From positions 152,405,307 to 152,469,306 of the forward strand of contig VDFB02047230.1 of the NCBI GenBank assembly GCA_007258455.2: DNA of 64,000 nt. Reading direction: 5' to 3'. Source of the DNA: Sequoia sempervirens. Its lineage: Eukaryota; Streptophyta; Pinopsida; Cupressales; Cupressaceae. Shown piece by piece: positions 35,414 to 47,485 of this stretch. A program made the translations under genes and the position numbers. How positions within the stretch are numbered: the first letter of the stretch is position 1; the number at the start of each line of letters is the position of its first letter. Under the pieces are notes generated by a model, which saw nothing but the letters and a program-made list of their open reading frames with translations, had not been told where the DNA came from and ran no database searches.

Positions 35414-35885
35414 CTTATCAAGGTAGGGTGGGAAGGATAGAGGGAGGGAGAGAGAGAGAGAGATAGAGAGAGAAACATAAAGAGACAAAGATAGAGATAA
35501 AGAGAGATAGAGAGATAGAGACAAAGAAAGAGATAGAGAGATATATAGAGAGAGAGAGAGATAGAGAGAGAGAGACAAAGAGACAAAGAGATAAAGAGAG
35601 AGAGAGAGAGAGATACAGAGATACAGAGACAAAGACAAAGAGAAATAGAGATACACAAAGAGACAAAGAGAGATAGAAAGAGAGACAAAGAGAGATAGAG
35701 ATAGAGACAGAGAGATAGAGAGAAACATAGAGAGATAGAGAGATAAAGACAGAGATAGAGATAGACACAGAGAGAGATTAAGAGAGAAAAAGATAGAGAT
35801 AGAGATAGAGACAGAGAAAGAGACAGAGATAGAGACAACGACAGTGATAGAGATAGAGATAGAGATAGAGATAAACACACACACA

Positions 35886-35950
<65 letters not shown>

Positions 35951-36214
35951 TCACATATATATAGAGAGAGAAAGATATAGAGAGACAAAGAAAAATAGAG
36001 ATAGAGATAGAAAGATAGAGACAAAAATAGAAATAGAGAGAGATAGAGAGAGGGACAAATATAGAAATAAAGAAAGAGATAGAGATAAAGACAGTGACAT
36101 AGACAAAGATATATATATATATAGAGAGGGATAAAATTAGAAATAAAGAAAGAGATAGAGACAAAGACAGTGATAGAGACAAAGCTATATATATGTATAG
36201 ATAGAGAGAGACAA

Positions 36215-36257
<43 letters not shown>

Positions 36258-36637
36258 TATATATAGAGAGAGAGATAAATATATAGAGAGAGACAAAGAT
36301 AGAGATAGAGAAAGAGAGAGATAGAGAGATAGAGAGAAAAAGATAGATATAGAGACAAAGACAAAGACAAGGATAGAGACAGAGACAAAGACAAAGAAAG
36401 AGATGGAAAGCAAGAGATAGAGAGAGAGATAGAAAGAGATAGAGATAATGATAGAGAGAGACAAAGATAGAGATAAAGATAGAGAGAGACAAAGACAAAG
36501 ATAGAGAGAGACATAGAGACAGAGATAGACAAAGAGATTGGGACAAAGAGAGAGAGAGATAGAGATATAAAGAGATAGATAGAGAGACAAAGACACACTC
36601 ACACACACAGATAGAGATAGAGAGAGTTCTCTAGTTA

Positions 36638-36655
36638 GGGAGGGAGGGAGAGGGG
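36638..36655 (+). repeat. G-quadruplex motif 2 in the purine-array unit
   Basis: GGGAGGGAGGGAGAGGGG, identical to motif 1 and 1,242 bp further along. Again preceded by TTCTCTAGTTA and followed by CTTATCAAGG. Confidence 0.85.
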
Positions 36656-37104
36656 CTTATCAAGGTACGATTGTAGGGATAGAGGGAGGAAGAGAAAAAG
36701 ACAAAGAGAAAGAGACTGAAAGAGACATAAATAGAGATATATACAAAGATAGAGACAAAGACAAAGACATAGAAAGAGATAGAGACAAAGATAGAGATGG
36801 AAAGAGATAGAGTCAAAGAAAAATAAAAAGATAGAGGTAGAGATAGAGACAAAGATAAAGATGAAGATGAAGATAGAGAAAGAGACAAACAACAAGAGAC
36901 ATAGATAGATAGAGAGAGATAGAGACAAAGATAGAGATATAGAGACAAAGATAGAGAATCAAAGAGAGAGAGAGATAAAGAGATAGAGAGAGACAGAGAC
37001 ATATAGAGAAAGAGAGAGATAGAGACAAAGATAGAGAAAGAGAGAGACATAGATAGAGAGAGACAGAGAGAGATAAAGAGAGACAAAGAGAGAGATAGAG
37101 CTCG

Positions 37105-38701
37105 TGTACCATAGAAAATGGCTCTTGGACATTTTCATGGTCTTTCAGGTCTTTCTCTCATGATGCTTGGTCCATTCTTCTTTAATTTAATGTTGTAATG
37201 TGACTTAAACATTCACATTAGGTACTTAAAATTCAAATTGTGATTTCTTATGAAGGTGTTGTGAAGTGTTGTAAAACATTTCTACACTTTTCTAGACTCT
37301 ATTCATTACACTTCACTTAAAAATCACCTTTTCATCACTTATTAAGTCCTATTTTGAAGTGTTGTAAAGTCTTGTAACAAGATTTCATGCTTTTCTAGGC
37401 TTAATTTCACTATTTAGACATTTATTATGCTTTATTTGACCCCTTTATGCACTCATAAGGCTTGATTAAGTGTTTTTTTGAATGTACACCCGACAAACAT
37501 AATTAAATGTGACTTAATTCTTGAAACCCGCTTTCAAGTCCAAGGTGGGACCCATTCACCATGGGTGGCAAATGAATCCCTCTTGGCTCAAAATTCAAAA
37601 TATTTCAAATTTTCTTTCGGGTTTTCATTCAAAATTACCTTATGTTGACCTGTGATGAGTTATCATCGGGTTACTAAGGCACAAGTGTGTATAAATAAGT
37701 GTTTTTCTCCTCATTTTACATCTCTTGATTCATTCAAGCAATCTCCTCATTCATTAAGCATTCAATTAGCATTTGAGCACTTTGCATCATTCAATCAAGC
37801 ATCAATCAAGTATCTTGGAGCAGCCATTGAAATATCTTCAGATTTCTTTAAGAAGGATGTGATGAGTTTAGGACATTTGCATGTTGTTTATTCATCTTTC
37901 CTTGTTCATTTCATTCATTTTCTTCATTAAGGGTTTGATTACCAAAGTGTGATTTGACCAAGGAAAATCCCTATAACCTAACCCTTAACCATTTTTCCCC
38001 TTTTGCATGTGTTTTTGTAGACTTGTGTATGTAGATTTATCAAGCAATTAGGTGTTGAAAAATGGACAAGAATTCAACAAAGTCTTTCAAGTCAAATCAA
38101 ACCTATTTGAAGCTTGGAGACAACCTACAACCTGTTTTCTACATATTTGACTCTATCAACCTGACAAGAAGACAAGCTCATATTTGGTGCTATAGAATTG
38201 GTCCCTGATTTCACAAAATTTTTGGAGAGGACTGATTCACCATCAGTGGTGAATGAATCCCACCTTAAGGTTGGAAGTTTATATTTTTTCGGATTTTGGA
38301 TCCCAACAGTCAGAAATTAGTTTTCAAAAGTTTTTGTTAGAAGCAAGTCTGATTTGCCATTAGTGGTGAATGAGTCCTACTGGTGATTTTCACTAATTTT
38401 TACCAGCGTTCAGGAAACTTTAGATTCATCATTCACTACCCAAGTGCACTTTGATTAAGCCTTCATTTTTTTTTTCATTTGTTCTTGCTTGCATATTTCT
38501 TAGGTTTTGCATTCATAATCAGTCAAATACATTACTTAGTTGCATTTAGATCATCTCATTTAGTCTTAATCACATCATACATACATTATATTGACTGAAC
38601 CTCATTGATTTTTAGTGAGGTTTATCTCTCTCCTTTTAGGTGAAACATCCTAAGAGTGCAAGAGTAGCCTATAAACCTCGTTCCCAAAAATCTATGGTTC
38701 A
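37105..38701 (+). repeat. 5' LTR of G1 (1,597 bp)
   Basis: It runs from TGTACCATAG to ATGGTTCA, next to the TTT spacer and PBS. It contains family hairpins at 37547, 38229 and 38346. Confidence 0.88.
38229..38260 (+). repeat. Family hairpin in the G1 5' LTR
   Basis: Arms GGACTGATTCACC and GGTGAATGAATCC pair through ATTCACC/GGTGAAT, with mismatches at the outer positions. Similar units occur at 46969 and 47088 in the other LTR. Confidence 0.7.
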
Positions 38702-38704
38702 TTT

Positions 38705-38713
38705 TGGTGAACC
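38705..38713 (+). promoter_or_regulatory. Primer binding site of G1
   Basis: TGGTGAACC after a TTT spacer, identical in sequence and spacing to G0 and H. Confidence 0.8.
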
Positions 38714-39221
38714 ATCATATTGAGCTCTTTATCTTTCAAATTTCAATTTCATCTTGCACCCTAGACTTCATTTGCATAAACATTCAATTAGGTTTTGTTT
38801 TGTTTTTGCATCCTAGGGTTTCTTAAAATTGCATTAGTGAAAGACTCATTTAGACTTCATTTTTGCATATCATTGAAAACTGAAAATTTGCATTTGTATC
38901 CTTACTTTGCATTTGAAAAGCATTAAAATCACTTTGCATTTTCTAAAAAACAAAAAAATCCTCATAGCTAGACTCATTTGCCACCCTAGGTGAATCAGTC
39001 CACCTGCACATTTTATACTACATTTTCAGGCATTTTTCTAGGCATTTCCTGCATTTCAGTTCTTTGTTGTTATTTCTCTATTTCAGTTTGCAGAATTCCT
39101 ATTATTTTCATTTTGCACTCCTAGATTACATTGCATTTGCATTCACCCCATATTTTGTGGTACTTGTATGAGTTTTTGGTGCCCCATTGATAATACTTTA
39201 GTGAGATGAAGTTCTAGACTC

Positions 39222-41500
39222 ATGGCTTCCCACGATAGCACTTTCATTGTGGACCTTGGGATCTCAAGAGCTCCTACTCCTAGTATGGACAATGGTGCAT
39301 TATGAATGGATACTACCACTGCTATGCCTTCACCTTTCCATCCAATGAATGTTGACACACAAAACAATTCCACTCTGCAAGAAAAAATCATTAGTATTCA
39401 TGAGGATTTTGCACATTTACAACAAGATTTATCACTTGAAAACATTTCCACCACTGCTATACCTGCAATAGAAAACCTTCATCATTTGATTGAAAGTGAT
39501 GATGGATTAAAATTTATGAATAGAATATTTGGGATATACAACAAACATGTTCCTTTTACTTCCCAGTCAACCAACATTGTTGTTAGCCAAGGAGGACCTC
39601 ACAATCCTCCTCCTTCAACCATAGCATCCATACCAACTTATACCACTCCTCAAGTTACAACAACTATGCAACAGGTTAGTCATCTGAATCCTTCTTTCGC
39701 TATTCCAACTAGCATTCCTAGTTCTTCTATGGCATCACATATTCCTTCTTCCACCTTCACCCCTCTTAGTGTCCCTTTCACTTCCCCTAACATTACATAC
39801 ACTCCATCACAATTTTCCCTTCCACCTCATACCACTTACACCGATCCCATCATTACACAACTCTTCAACACCATTTCATCCATGCAACAACAAATCTCCA
39901 CCATTAGCCAAAGTCAAAGGGTATGTGTAGGATCATCATGGAAAAATTAGGCCCTTAAGTGGCAAAAAAATCAAAATTAGAGTTAGGCACTTGATGTAAA
40001 AATTTGAATAAGTTATCTATATTATTTCAAAAATATGTAAGAATAGAATCTGTAGAAAATTGAATGTAGTTTCTAAACTACTAGGTTTTTTTAAAAATAA
40101 AGAAATCTATTTGGTGAAATTTTGAAATTTCAATGTAGTAATACTTAAATTTTAGGGAAAAAGTAAGAAGTAGGTGTCTGTTTGACCACCCACAATAAAA
40201 TGATAATATTTTTTTATAAGATTTGAGATATAAGTAGAGGATTCGTGTCCTGATGTGATGCATATTTTTTAATAATTTTTTTCCATGTAAATAATTAATT
40301 ATGAATTTTTTATTACAACTTTTAAAAAATATAAAAAACTCGTATGTATGACCACCTTAACTTGGTCAAAACTTCATGAAATTTATTTTTTATTTTTTTA
40401 ATCCTATATTATGTGAAGCATAGAATATGACACATGTTTTGGATTCAAAAAATTTGATACTGTTTGAAAGCTATAGATTTTTTCAATCAGTCTATCAATC
40501 AGGACTTTAGTCGTAATTTGAATAGAAAATGAATAATAATTATTTATTAAATTCAAAGTAAAGCATAATTTATATTGGTGGAAAGAGGAGAATCTTCTCT
40601 AAAAACCCTTTTCATTTCATCAATTTGGGTGAAAAAAATTAGTCAGCCACATACCCATCATATTGCCACTTTTTGGCCCACCATGATCCTGCACATACCC
40701 CAAAATGCTCCACCCACATATCATGTCTGTAGTAGTCCATTATCCTAAGAAATCTTACACACACAAATTCCACAAGGAATTGAAATGCCCAGGTTTGAGA
40801 AATACGGAGGTAAAGGAGACCCTACTAATCATGGCAATGCTTACACAACCTTGTGTAGTGATTTTGTCCTTGATGATAAGCTATTAGCCAAACTTTTTCC
40901 TAGGACCTTGAAAGACACTACATTGGAGTGGGTTTCAAACTTAGCCAATCATTCAATTTGATCATTTAATGAACTTTGGATGCCTTTATAAGTCATTTCC
41001 AAGTCCATATGACTCCCAAAATGACAATGGCGCATTTAATGAGATGTAAATAAAATGCAAATGAAAAGGAAACTAATTTAATTTCACTATATCAATCATT
41101 GTATGCTCAAATTGATGTCAAGATTCCTTATTCACATTTGCAGAAGATGTTTATTGAAAACTTGCACACTCATCTTTAGGATAAGTTAACTATGATGAAA
41201 TTTCCTTCGTTCATGCATTTATACACCACCCTTTGTGATTATCACAACTTGGTTTCTAGTTGTGATTCAAATTCCACTTCTAACCGAGCTAAGAAGTCTA
41301 AGCAAAACAACCAAAACAATGCACAAAACTTTAGAAAACCAAACAGAGGCTTTTTATAGTTCATCCACCTTCTCCGCAACCAACCCAACTTGTTCAGAGT
41401 CAAGTGGTAGTTGTTAAAGCAATAGTTCCCTTTACCTATGGGGACCCAAAGAGACAATTTACTCCCTTACCCGATACCCTCCATAATACAATGAACCAAT
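39222..41500 (+). pseudogene. gag: G1 gag, interrupted by TIR element copy 2
   Basis: ATG at 39222 opens MASHDSTFIVDLGISRAP. TGA at 39303 is followed in frame by the main N-terminal part with HEDFAHLQQDLSLENIS and a Pro/Ser/Thr-rich stretch ending near 39914. After the 782-bp insertion the gag core resumes, with MPRFEKYGGKGDPTNHGNAY and DDKLLAKLFPRTLKD near 40780-40920. Beyond about 40950 the frame is badly broken. The match to G0 gag is clear along the whole length. Gag is the particle protein of Ty3/gypsy elements. Confidence 0.8.
39919..40700 (-). mobile_element. TIR element copy 2 (782 bp), inverted relative to copies 1 and 3
   Basis: Termini GGGTATGTGTAGGATCATCA and the complementary end in CACATACCC. 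It is flanked by a perfect 4-bp duplication CAAA (39915-39918 and 40701-40704). The G0 gag shows the empty site on the minus strand near 11272 (TCAAAATGGTCC). It is inverted compared with copy 3, which lies in the same element. Confidence 0.9.
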
Positions 41501-41559
41501 TGCTCTAGCAACAAATGATCACTTTTCCTATTGTTAAACCACTTGATACCACCAAGCCT

Positions 41560-43278
41560 TTACCACCCACATTTAAACCTAATGCTTATTGTCATTTTCA
41601 TCACCAAAAATGGACATGACACCAAAAAATGTAAGTGTCTCAAACACTTAGTTGAAGACCTCAATGATTCTGGTTGTTTTTCCATTGCGGGTGTCAATGA
41701 TCAAGGCAATAAGTCCATTACACCCCCTAACTAGAATAAATTTTTACCAACCCTATGCCTAAATACAATGTTTCATTTGTCAAGGCTAGTGAGCCTTCAA
41801 ACACTCATGTGATGAACATTAATACAAATAATGAACAACCTGATATAACTCCAAAAGTTACTCAATTTAATCCTATGGGTACGTTAGAAGTTGTCCCTCA
41901 TAAGGTCCCAACCAACAAATCTCTTGATATTACTTTTTCTTCTCATGATATACTTAAAAATCTTCCTGATGGTCCTCTTTACATAGCTGACATAATCTAT
42001 GATAAGCCCACCAATGGGAGATTAATAGATCCCACCTGTGGCGAGAATGTGATCATGGAAGAGTTTTTTAGTATTACACGATCTCCATAAAGATTATTAT
42101 AAAAAACCAACCGCATGGATTAAAACACATACTGGTTTTCCATGCCCTATGATAGGATCGATCATACTCCCATTACAAATAAGACCCAAAACTTTCATGT
42201 AACATTTTCTATTATTCCATAATTAGATCAATTTTGTCTATGACTAGGCCACCCTTGGCTTTGCTTGATGAAAGTGGTCCCCTTAGTTTTTCACAAATGT
42301 TTGAAGTTTCTGCATGGTAATGAAATATTTACCATACACCATAGTGGTTTTCATCCATTGTCTTCTAAAGGTAATTTTTCCTTAGAAGCCTTTTGGCTTG
42401 AACCTATGGAGCCCATCACCCCCTGTAAATATTTATTTTTCATAGCCTATCAAAAGTTCAAAGCCAAACAAATAGTTGAGTTGTCTCTTTGTAACATGTC
42501 CCCATCCACTTCCACTCCTCCTATTCTAGATGAGATTATGCTTTAGCCTAAATTTGAAACTAAACAAACAACATCACCCCATGCACAACCCACCATAAAC
42601 ACTTCCCCTTCCTCATTTAAATGACCAAGAGAAAATGAAACAAATCATGTCATGCCTCCTCACATTAAGCAAGTGTATAAAGCTAAGGAGAAAGTGATTG
42701 AACCATCTTCTTTGGTTTCTTCCGTTCTTCCCCCTTTAGAAGAAATGGAACCTATGATGGATCAACCCACTCTTACACCTCAACAACTTCAAAATAAAAT
42801 AAAATGAAACCATGGTGCTAGGGAGTGTAGGCGTCATCGTCATCTCCTTGCTCATCAGTCTTGAATGGAAGAAAAAAAAGAAAACCAACCTTTGGCTTTA
42901 ACAAAAGCAATAGATGATCACCCTCTTCTCCATAACCTGCCACAAGATAATACGGTTTATTCCTCACAATAAAATGAACCGATCAAATAGCCACAACTTT
43001 TGATACATCCTTCCTTGGAAATAACCCTTCATCCTCCTATCGTAATCAATCTTGATGATGATGATGATGAGGAAATCACAAGAATAGATGAAGAAGTGCA
43101 TAACGATCAAAACTCTTTATTTTCATCTACCATGAGCTTAAATGATAAATATTCTAAACCAAGTGAAGAACTCAGTACATCTCATAGTTCGACACTTGCA
43201 ATTCTTCCTTTGGACAGTCAACCGCCCTTGTATTATACTGAACATGATTGGGAGGCAGATGACTTGTTAGATGGTTGA
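41560..43278 (+). pseudogene. G1 zinc-knuckle, protease-like and acidic-tail region
   Basis: A knuckle-like block KNGHDTKKCKCLKHLVEDL (near 41600) is followed by a retropepsin-like domain. It contains ITFSSHDILKNLPDGPLYIA and the loop RLIDPTCGENVIMEEFF, with the candidate catalytic aspartate in LIDPTC. LGHPWL and LVFHKCLKFLHGNEIFTIHH follow, as in plant gypsy proteases. The tail ends in INLDDDDDEEITRIDEEVHN and a stop at 43276-43278. The sequence that follows is repeats and not reverse transcriptase. Several in-frame stops show it is dead. Confidence 0.72.
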
Positions 43279-43454
43279 CTTGCATTTGCCTTACTAGCCT
43301 TTTATATTCATTTTCCTTCCTCTTTCTCTTTTTCTTTTTCTTTGATTTTATTTTATATGCATATTGTGTTCCCCTGTAATGTGTGTTTGATGTTCTCTCC
43401 CTTTGTACACTTCCTCTATTTGTACCTCTATTCTTCTATATGTCGTGCATTGCT

Positions 43455-43830
43455 TTTGTTTTGTGTTTCTCCTTTTGGGGATGACACAGAGTGTTGAGAC
43501 ACCTCATGTCCCTTCCATGTTCACCCAAAAGGTCATTTTCCTTGTTCCTTTTTGTTTTGTGTTTTCCTTGTTGGGATGACACAAAGCATTTGCCCTATGT
43601 CTCTTCCATGTTGACCCAAATGGTCATTTTTTTTTTTGTTCTTTTGGGGATGGTGCAAGGCATTGAGAGTAAAATGTCTCCTTCATGTTGACCCAAAATA
43701 TTTTTCTTTTTCATTTAATTTTCACTTGTGTTTCCATTTTGGGGACGATGCAAAGGTTGAGACCACAATATTTCTTCCATGTTGACCCAAAATGGACTTT
43801 GTTTTCTAGTTTTTTTCACTCTCTTTGTGT
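43455..43830 (+). repeat. Degenerate tandem units in G1
   Basis: About four units share TTTTGGGGATGACAC- and CTTCCATGTTGACCCAAAA-type words at roughly 43480, 43570, 43640 and 43740. They correspond to the array at 7290-7690 in G0, but here the spacing is more irregular. Confidence 0.75.
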
Positions 43831-44118
43831 CATTCTTCCTATTCTATGTGCTTTGGGAAATGATGAAAGTTCTGAGATCTTTCATGAAAACATTGCAGCA
43901 ACGAACATACTGACCTCAGATCCATAGATCCCTTATGTGTTTGGTGTGTTCTCCCCTTTCTTTTGTTCTCTTTTTCATTTACATGACATAGCCTAATTTA
44001 GAAACATATTACTTGGCATAGGGGCTCTCATGTTGGCTCTCATTTCTTGTTTTATTTTTACATTTTCTTTCCTTCGCTACTTTAAAGTAATTGCTCACAG
44101 AATGGTGTGTAGCAATTC

Positions 44119-44132
44119 CTTTAAAGTGGGAG
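44119..44132 (+). other. Internal polypurine-like tract of G1
   Basis: CTTTAAAGTGGGAG matches the internal tract of G0 (7055-7070, minus). It lies about 1.7 kb before the terminal polypurine tract; about 0.8 kb of that is TIR copy 3. Confidence 0.5.
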
Positions 44133-44306
44133 TCATACATTGGCATAATTCCATTTTCTTTTTTGGTTCTTAGTGCAGTCTTGTCACTTCATACGACGCG
44201 TTCCTCACTTTGTGGATGACATTGGGTTTGATGTCCTTCATGAGTGTGATCTCTCTTAGAATATTATGTTTCTCTTAGTGACTTGATGTGATGCACTGCA
44301 TCCCCT

Positions 44307-45108
44307 GGGTATGTGCAGGATCATGATGGGCCAAAAAATGGTGATATGATGTGTATTTGTAGGGTATGTGGCTGATGACTTTTTTTTTACCCAAAATTGA
44401 TGCAATGAAAAGGGTTTTTAAAGGAGATTCTTAGCTTTCCACCAATATAAATTATGCTTTACTTTGAATTTAATAATTAATTATTATTCATTTTCTATTT
44501 GAATTATAACTAAAGTCCTAATTGATACATTGATTGGAAAACATCTATAGCTTTTAAATGGTATCACATTTTTGGAATCCAAAACATGCATCACATTCTA
44601 TGCTTCGCATAATATAGGATTAAAAAAAGAAAAATTGAATTTCATGAAGTTTTGACCAAGCTAAGGTGGTCAGACATACAAGTTTTTATATTTTTTTAAA
44701 GTTGTAATAAAAAAATCATAATTAATTATTTACTTGGAAAAAAATTACAAAAAATATGCATCACATCCGGAAATGAGCCCTCTACTTATGTCTAAAATCT
44801 TATTAAAAATATTATTATTTTATTGTGGTTAGGGTGGTCAGACAGACACCTACTTCTTATTTTTTCCCTGAAATTTAAGTACTACTACATTTAAATTTCA
44901 AATTTTCACCAAATAGATTTAAAAAATAAAAAATAAACCTAGTAGTTTATAATCTACATTCAATTTTATAGGGATTCTATTGTTACATATTTTTGAAATA
45001 ATATAGATAAATTATTCAAATTTTTATGTCAAGTTTCCTAAATCTGATTTTTCTGATTTTTTTTCCACTTAAGGGCCTATTTTTTCCATGATGATCCTGC
45101 ACATACCC
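44307..45108 (+). mobile_element. TIR element copy 3 (802 bp)
   Basis: Termini GGGTATGTGCAGGATCATGA and CATGATCATCCTGCACATACCC-like end; the arms match over about 22 of 23 bp. Flanked by a perfect 4-bp duplication CCCT (44303-44306 and 45109-45112). G0 shows the empty site on its minus strand near 6880 (TATCCCTTAAG). Same orientation as copy 1. Confidence 0.9.
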
Positions 45109-45840
45109 CCCTAAGTTGTGAATATTTTATTCTTTGATTGATCCTTTTTTGGAGACGTTAAACACAATGTCCCCTAAGAGATAGACCTTGAATGAACTTA
45201 ACAAGACTCCTTTGAACTTTCTTTTACACTTTTACATTTTACATTCTTACATTCTTACATTTTGACCATCTTGCATAATACAACTTGCATGCCTACGGTA
45301 ACTTGATCTTTGTTCATGAGTTCTAAGCATAAAAATATTTTCTTATCTCATAAAGGACAAACCAAAATTTTTCCCTTGTGGCACCTTGTTACAGTTATTA
45401 GGAGGTATAATTTTAATATGGTTGAGCGTGAAGCCCATTCAGCAGTACAACTTTCTCCATAGCCACCTATGTGTTTGTGAGTGCATACCAACTAGAGTAT
45501 GTACTTCACCTTTTTGGTTCTTCTCACCCAGTGGATTACCATGAGTTCTATCACCCCAAAGTGAGTATGCATTCTCTTTTTTCTCACAAACAACCTAGAT
45601 CTAATCCACAACTAGTTGGAGAGATGATCAAAGCTTAACCCAATTCCCCCTTTTCTTCTTTCATTTCACACTTGTGTTCCTTTGTTCTTATGTTTATTTT
45701 TCCATGGGATCTTTATCCTAGGGGCTTGATCATCCCTCTTGATCATTTCCATTCCATCTTGCTAATATAAGTGCATTTGGATCCTTCTCAATATGCATGG
45801 CTACTTTAGTGTGAGTTTGAAGTAGGTTCATCCTCTCACT

Positions 45841-45850
45841 AAAGTGGGGG
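45841..45850 (+). promoter_or_regulatory. Polypurine tract of G1
   Basis: AAAGTGGGGG, five bases before the 3' LTR start TGTACC, as in G0. Confidence 0.85.
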
Positions 45851-45855
45851 ATAAA

Positions 45856-47485
45856 TGTACCATAGAAAAATGGCTCTTAGACATTTCCATGGTATTTTAG
45901 GTCTTTCTCTCATGATTCTTGGTCCATTTTGTTTTGATTTAATGTTGTAATGTGACTTAAATATTCACATTAGGTCCTTAAAATTCAAATTGTGACATCT
46001 TGTAAAGGTGTTGTGAAGTGTTGTAAAACATTTCTATAGTTTTCTAGAATCTATTCATTACAATTCACTTAAAAATCACCTTTTCATCACTTATTAAGTC
46101 CTATTTTGAAGTGTTGTAAAGTCTTGTAACAAGATTTCATGCTTTTCTAGGCTTAATTTCACTATTTACACCTTTCTTATACTTTATTTGACCCCTTTAT
46201 GCACTCATAATGCTTGATTAAGTGTGTTTTTGAATGTAAACATGACAACCAACATTAAATGTGACTTTACTCTCGACACCCACTTTCAAGTCCAAGGTGG
46301 GACCCATTCGCCACGAGTGGCAAATGAGTCCCTCTTGGCTCAAAATTCAAAATATTTCCAACTTTCTTTTGGGTTTTCATTCAAAATTACCTTAAGTTGG
46401 CCTATGATGAGGTATCATCAAGTTTCTAAGGCACAAGTGTGTATAAATAAGTGTTTTTCTCCTCATTTTACATCTACTAATTCATTCAAGCAATCTCCTC
46501 ATTCATTAAGCATTCAATTAGCATTTTAGCACTTTGCATCATTCAATCAAGCATTAATCAAGTATCTTGGAGCAAAAATTGAAATATCTTCAAATTTATT
46601 GAAGAAGGATGTGGTGAGTTTAGAACATTTTCATGTTGTTTATTCATCTTTCCTTGTTCATTTCATTCATTTTCTTCATTAAGGGTTTGATTACCAAAGT
46701 GGGATTTGACCAAGGAAAATCCCTATAACCTAACCCTTAACCCTTTTGCATGTGTGTTTGCAGACTTGTGTATGTAGATTTATCAAGCTAGGTGTTGAAA
46801 AGTTGACAAGAAGTCAACAAAGTGTTTCATGTCAAATCAAACCTATTTGAAGCTTGGAGACAACCTACAGTCTATTTTCTATAGATTTGATTTTGTCAAC
46901 CTGACAAGAAGACAAGATCAGATCTGGTGCTCTAGAATTGGTCCCTAATTTCACAAAATTTTGGGATAGGATTGATTCACCATCAGTGGTGAATGAGTCC
47001 CACCTTAAGGCTGGAAAGTTAGATTTTTTCAGATTGTGGATCTCGATAGTTAGAAATCAGTTTTTTAGAAGTTTTTTTCAAAAGTAGGACTAATTCACCA
47101 TCAGTGGCGAATGAGTCCCACTGGTGATTTTCACTCATTTTTACCGGCATTTAGGACACTTCAGATTCATCGTTCACTACCTAGGTGCACTCTAATTCAA
47201 CCTTCTTCATTTATGTTTTGCATTTGTTCATGTTTTAGTTCAAACTTTCATATCACATTTTGTTTTCAAACATTGCATATTTCTTAGGTTTTTCATTCAC
47301 AATCATTAAAATACATTACTTAATTACATTTAGATCATCTCATTTAGTCTTAATCACATCATACATACATTAGATTGAGTGAACCACAATGATTTTTAGT
47401 GAGGTTTATCTCTCTCCTTTTAGGTGAAACATCCTAAGAGTGCAAGAGTAGGCTATAAACTTCATTCCCAAAAATCTATGGTTCA
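45856..47485 (+). repeat. 3' LTR of G1 (1,630 bp)
   Basis: It runs from TGTACCATAG to ATGGTTCA and matches the 5' LTR along its length. It ends directly against GA array sequence. Family hairpins at 46299, 46969 and 47088. Confidence 0.88.
46299..46332 (+). repeat. Family hairpin in the G1 3' LTR
   Basis: Pairs GGGAC/GTCCC, CATT/AATG and GCCA/TGGC, with single C-A mismatches between them and loop CGAG. In the 5' LTR the matching unit (37547-37580) has ACC in place of GCC. Confidence 0.75.

Larger units (their letters stand above)
34981..37104. repeat. GA/GATA purine array, second block, with higher-order units
   Basis: About 2.1 kb of compound purine repeat (GAGA, GAGATA, GACAAAGA), with inclusions of (CA)n near 35876 and (TA)n near 36111. 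Two copies of the roughly 60-bp unit with a G-quadruplex core lie at 35390 and 36628. Blocks around the first unit match array B near 50180-50330, so the arrays are paralogous. The 405-codon minus frame inside is an artefact. Confidence 0.93.
37105..47485 (+). mobile_element. G1: Ty3/gypsy-like LTR element lacking visible RT and integrase
   Basis: The order is 5' LTR (37105-38701), TTT, PBS TGGTGAACC (38705), leader, gag from 39222, TIR element copy 2 (39919-40700), rest of gag, zinc-knuckle and protease-like region to 43278, a tandem-repeat zone, internal purine tract, TIR copy 3 (44307-45108), polypurine tract (45841-45850) and 3' LTR (45856-47485). Both ends abut GA/GATA array sequence, so it interrupts an older array. 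No clean 5-bp duplication is visible (GCTCG versus GAGAG). The LTRs look roughly 90% alike over their first 90 bp, so the insertion is not recent. Confidence 0.85.

Noticed and set aside
35389..36606. A 405-codon minus-strand open frame rich in Ser, Leu and Tyr, and similar frames at 33424-34009 and 49370-51710
   Set aside because: They are translations of TC/TATC repeats, which contain no stop codons in several phases. Overlapping frames on the same strand are equally open, which a real gene would not show.
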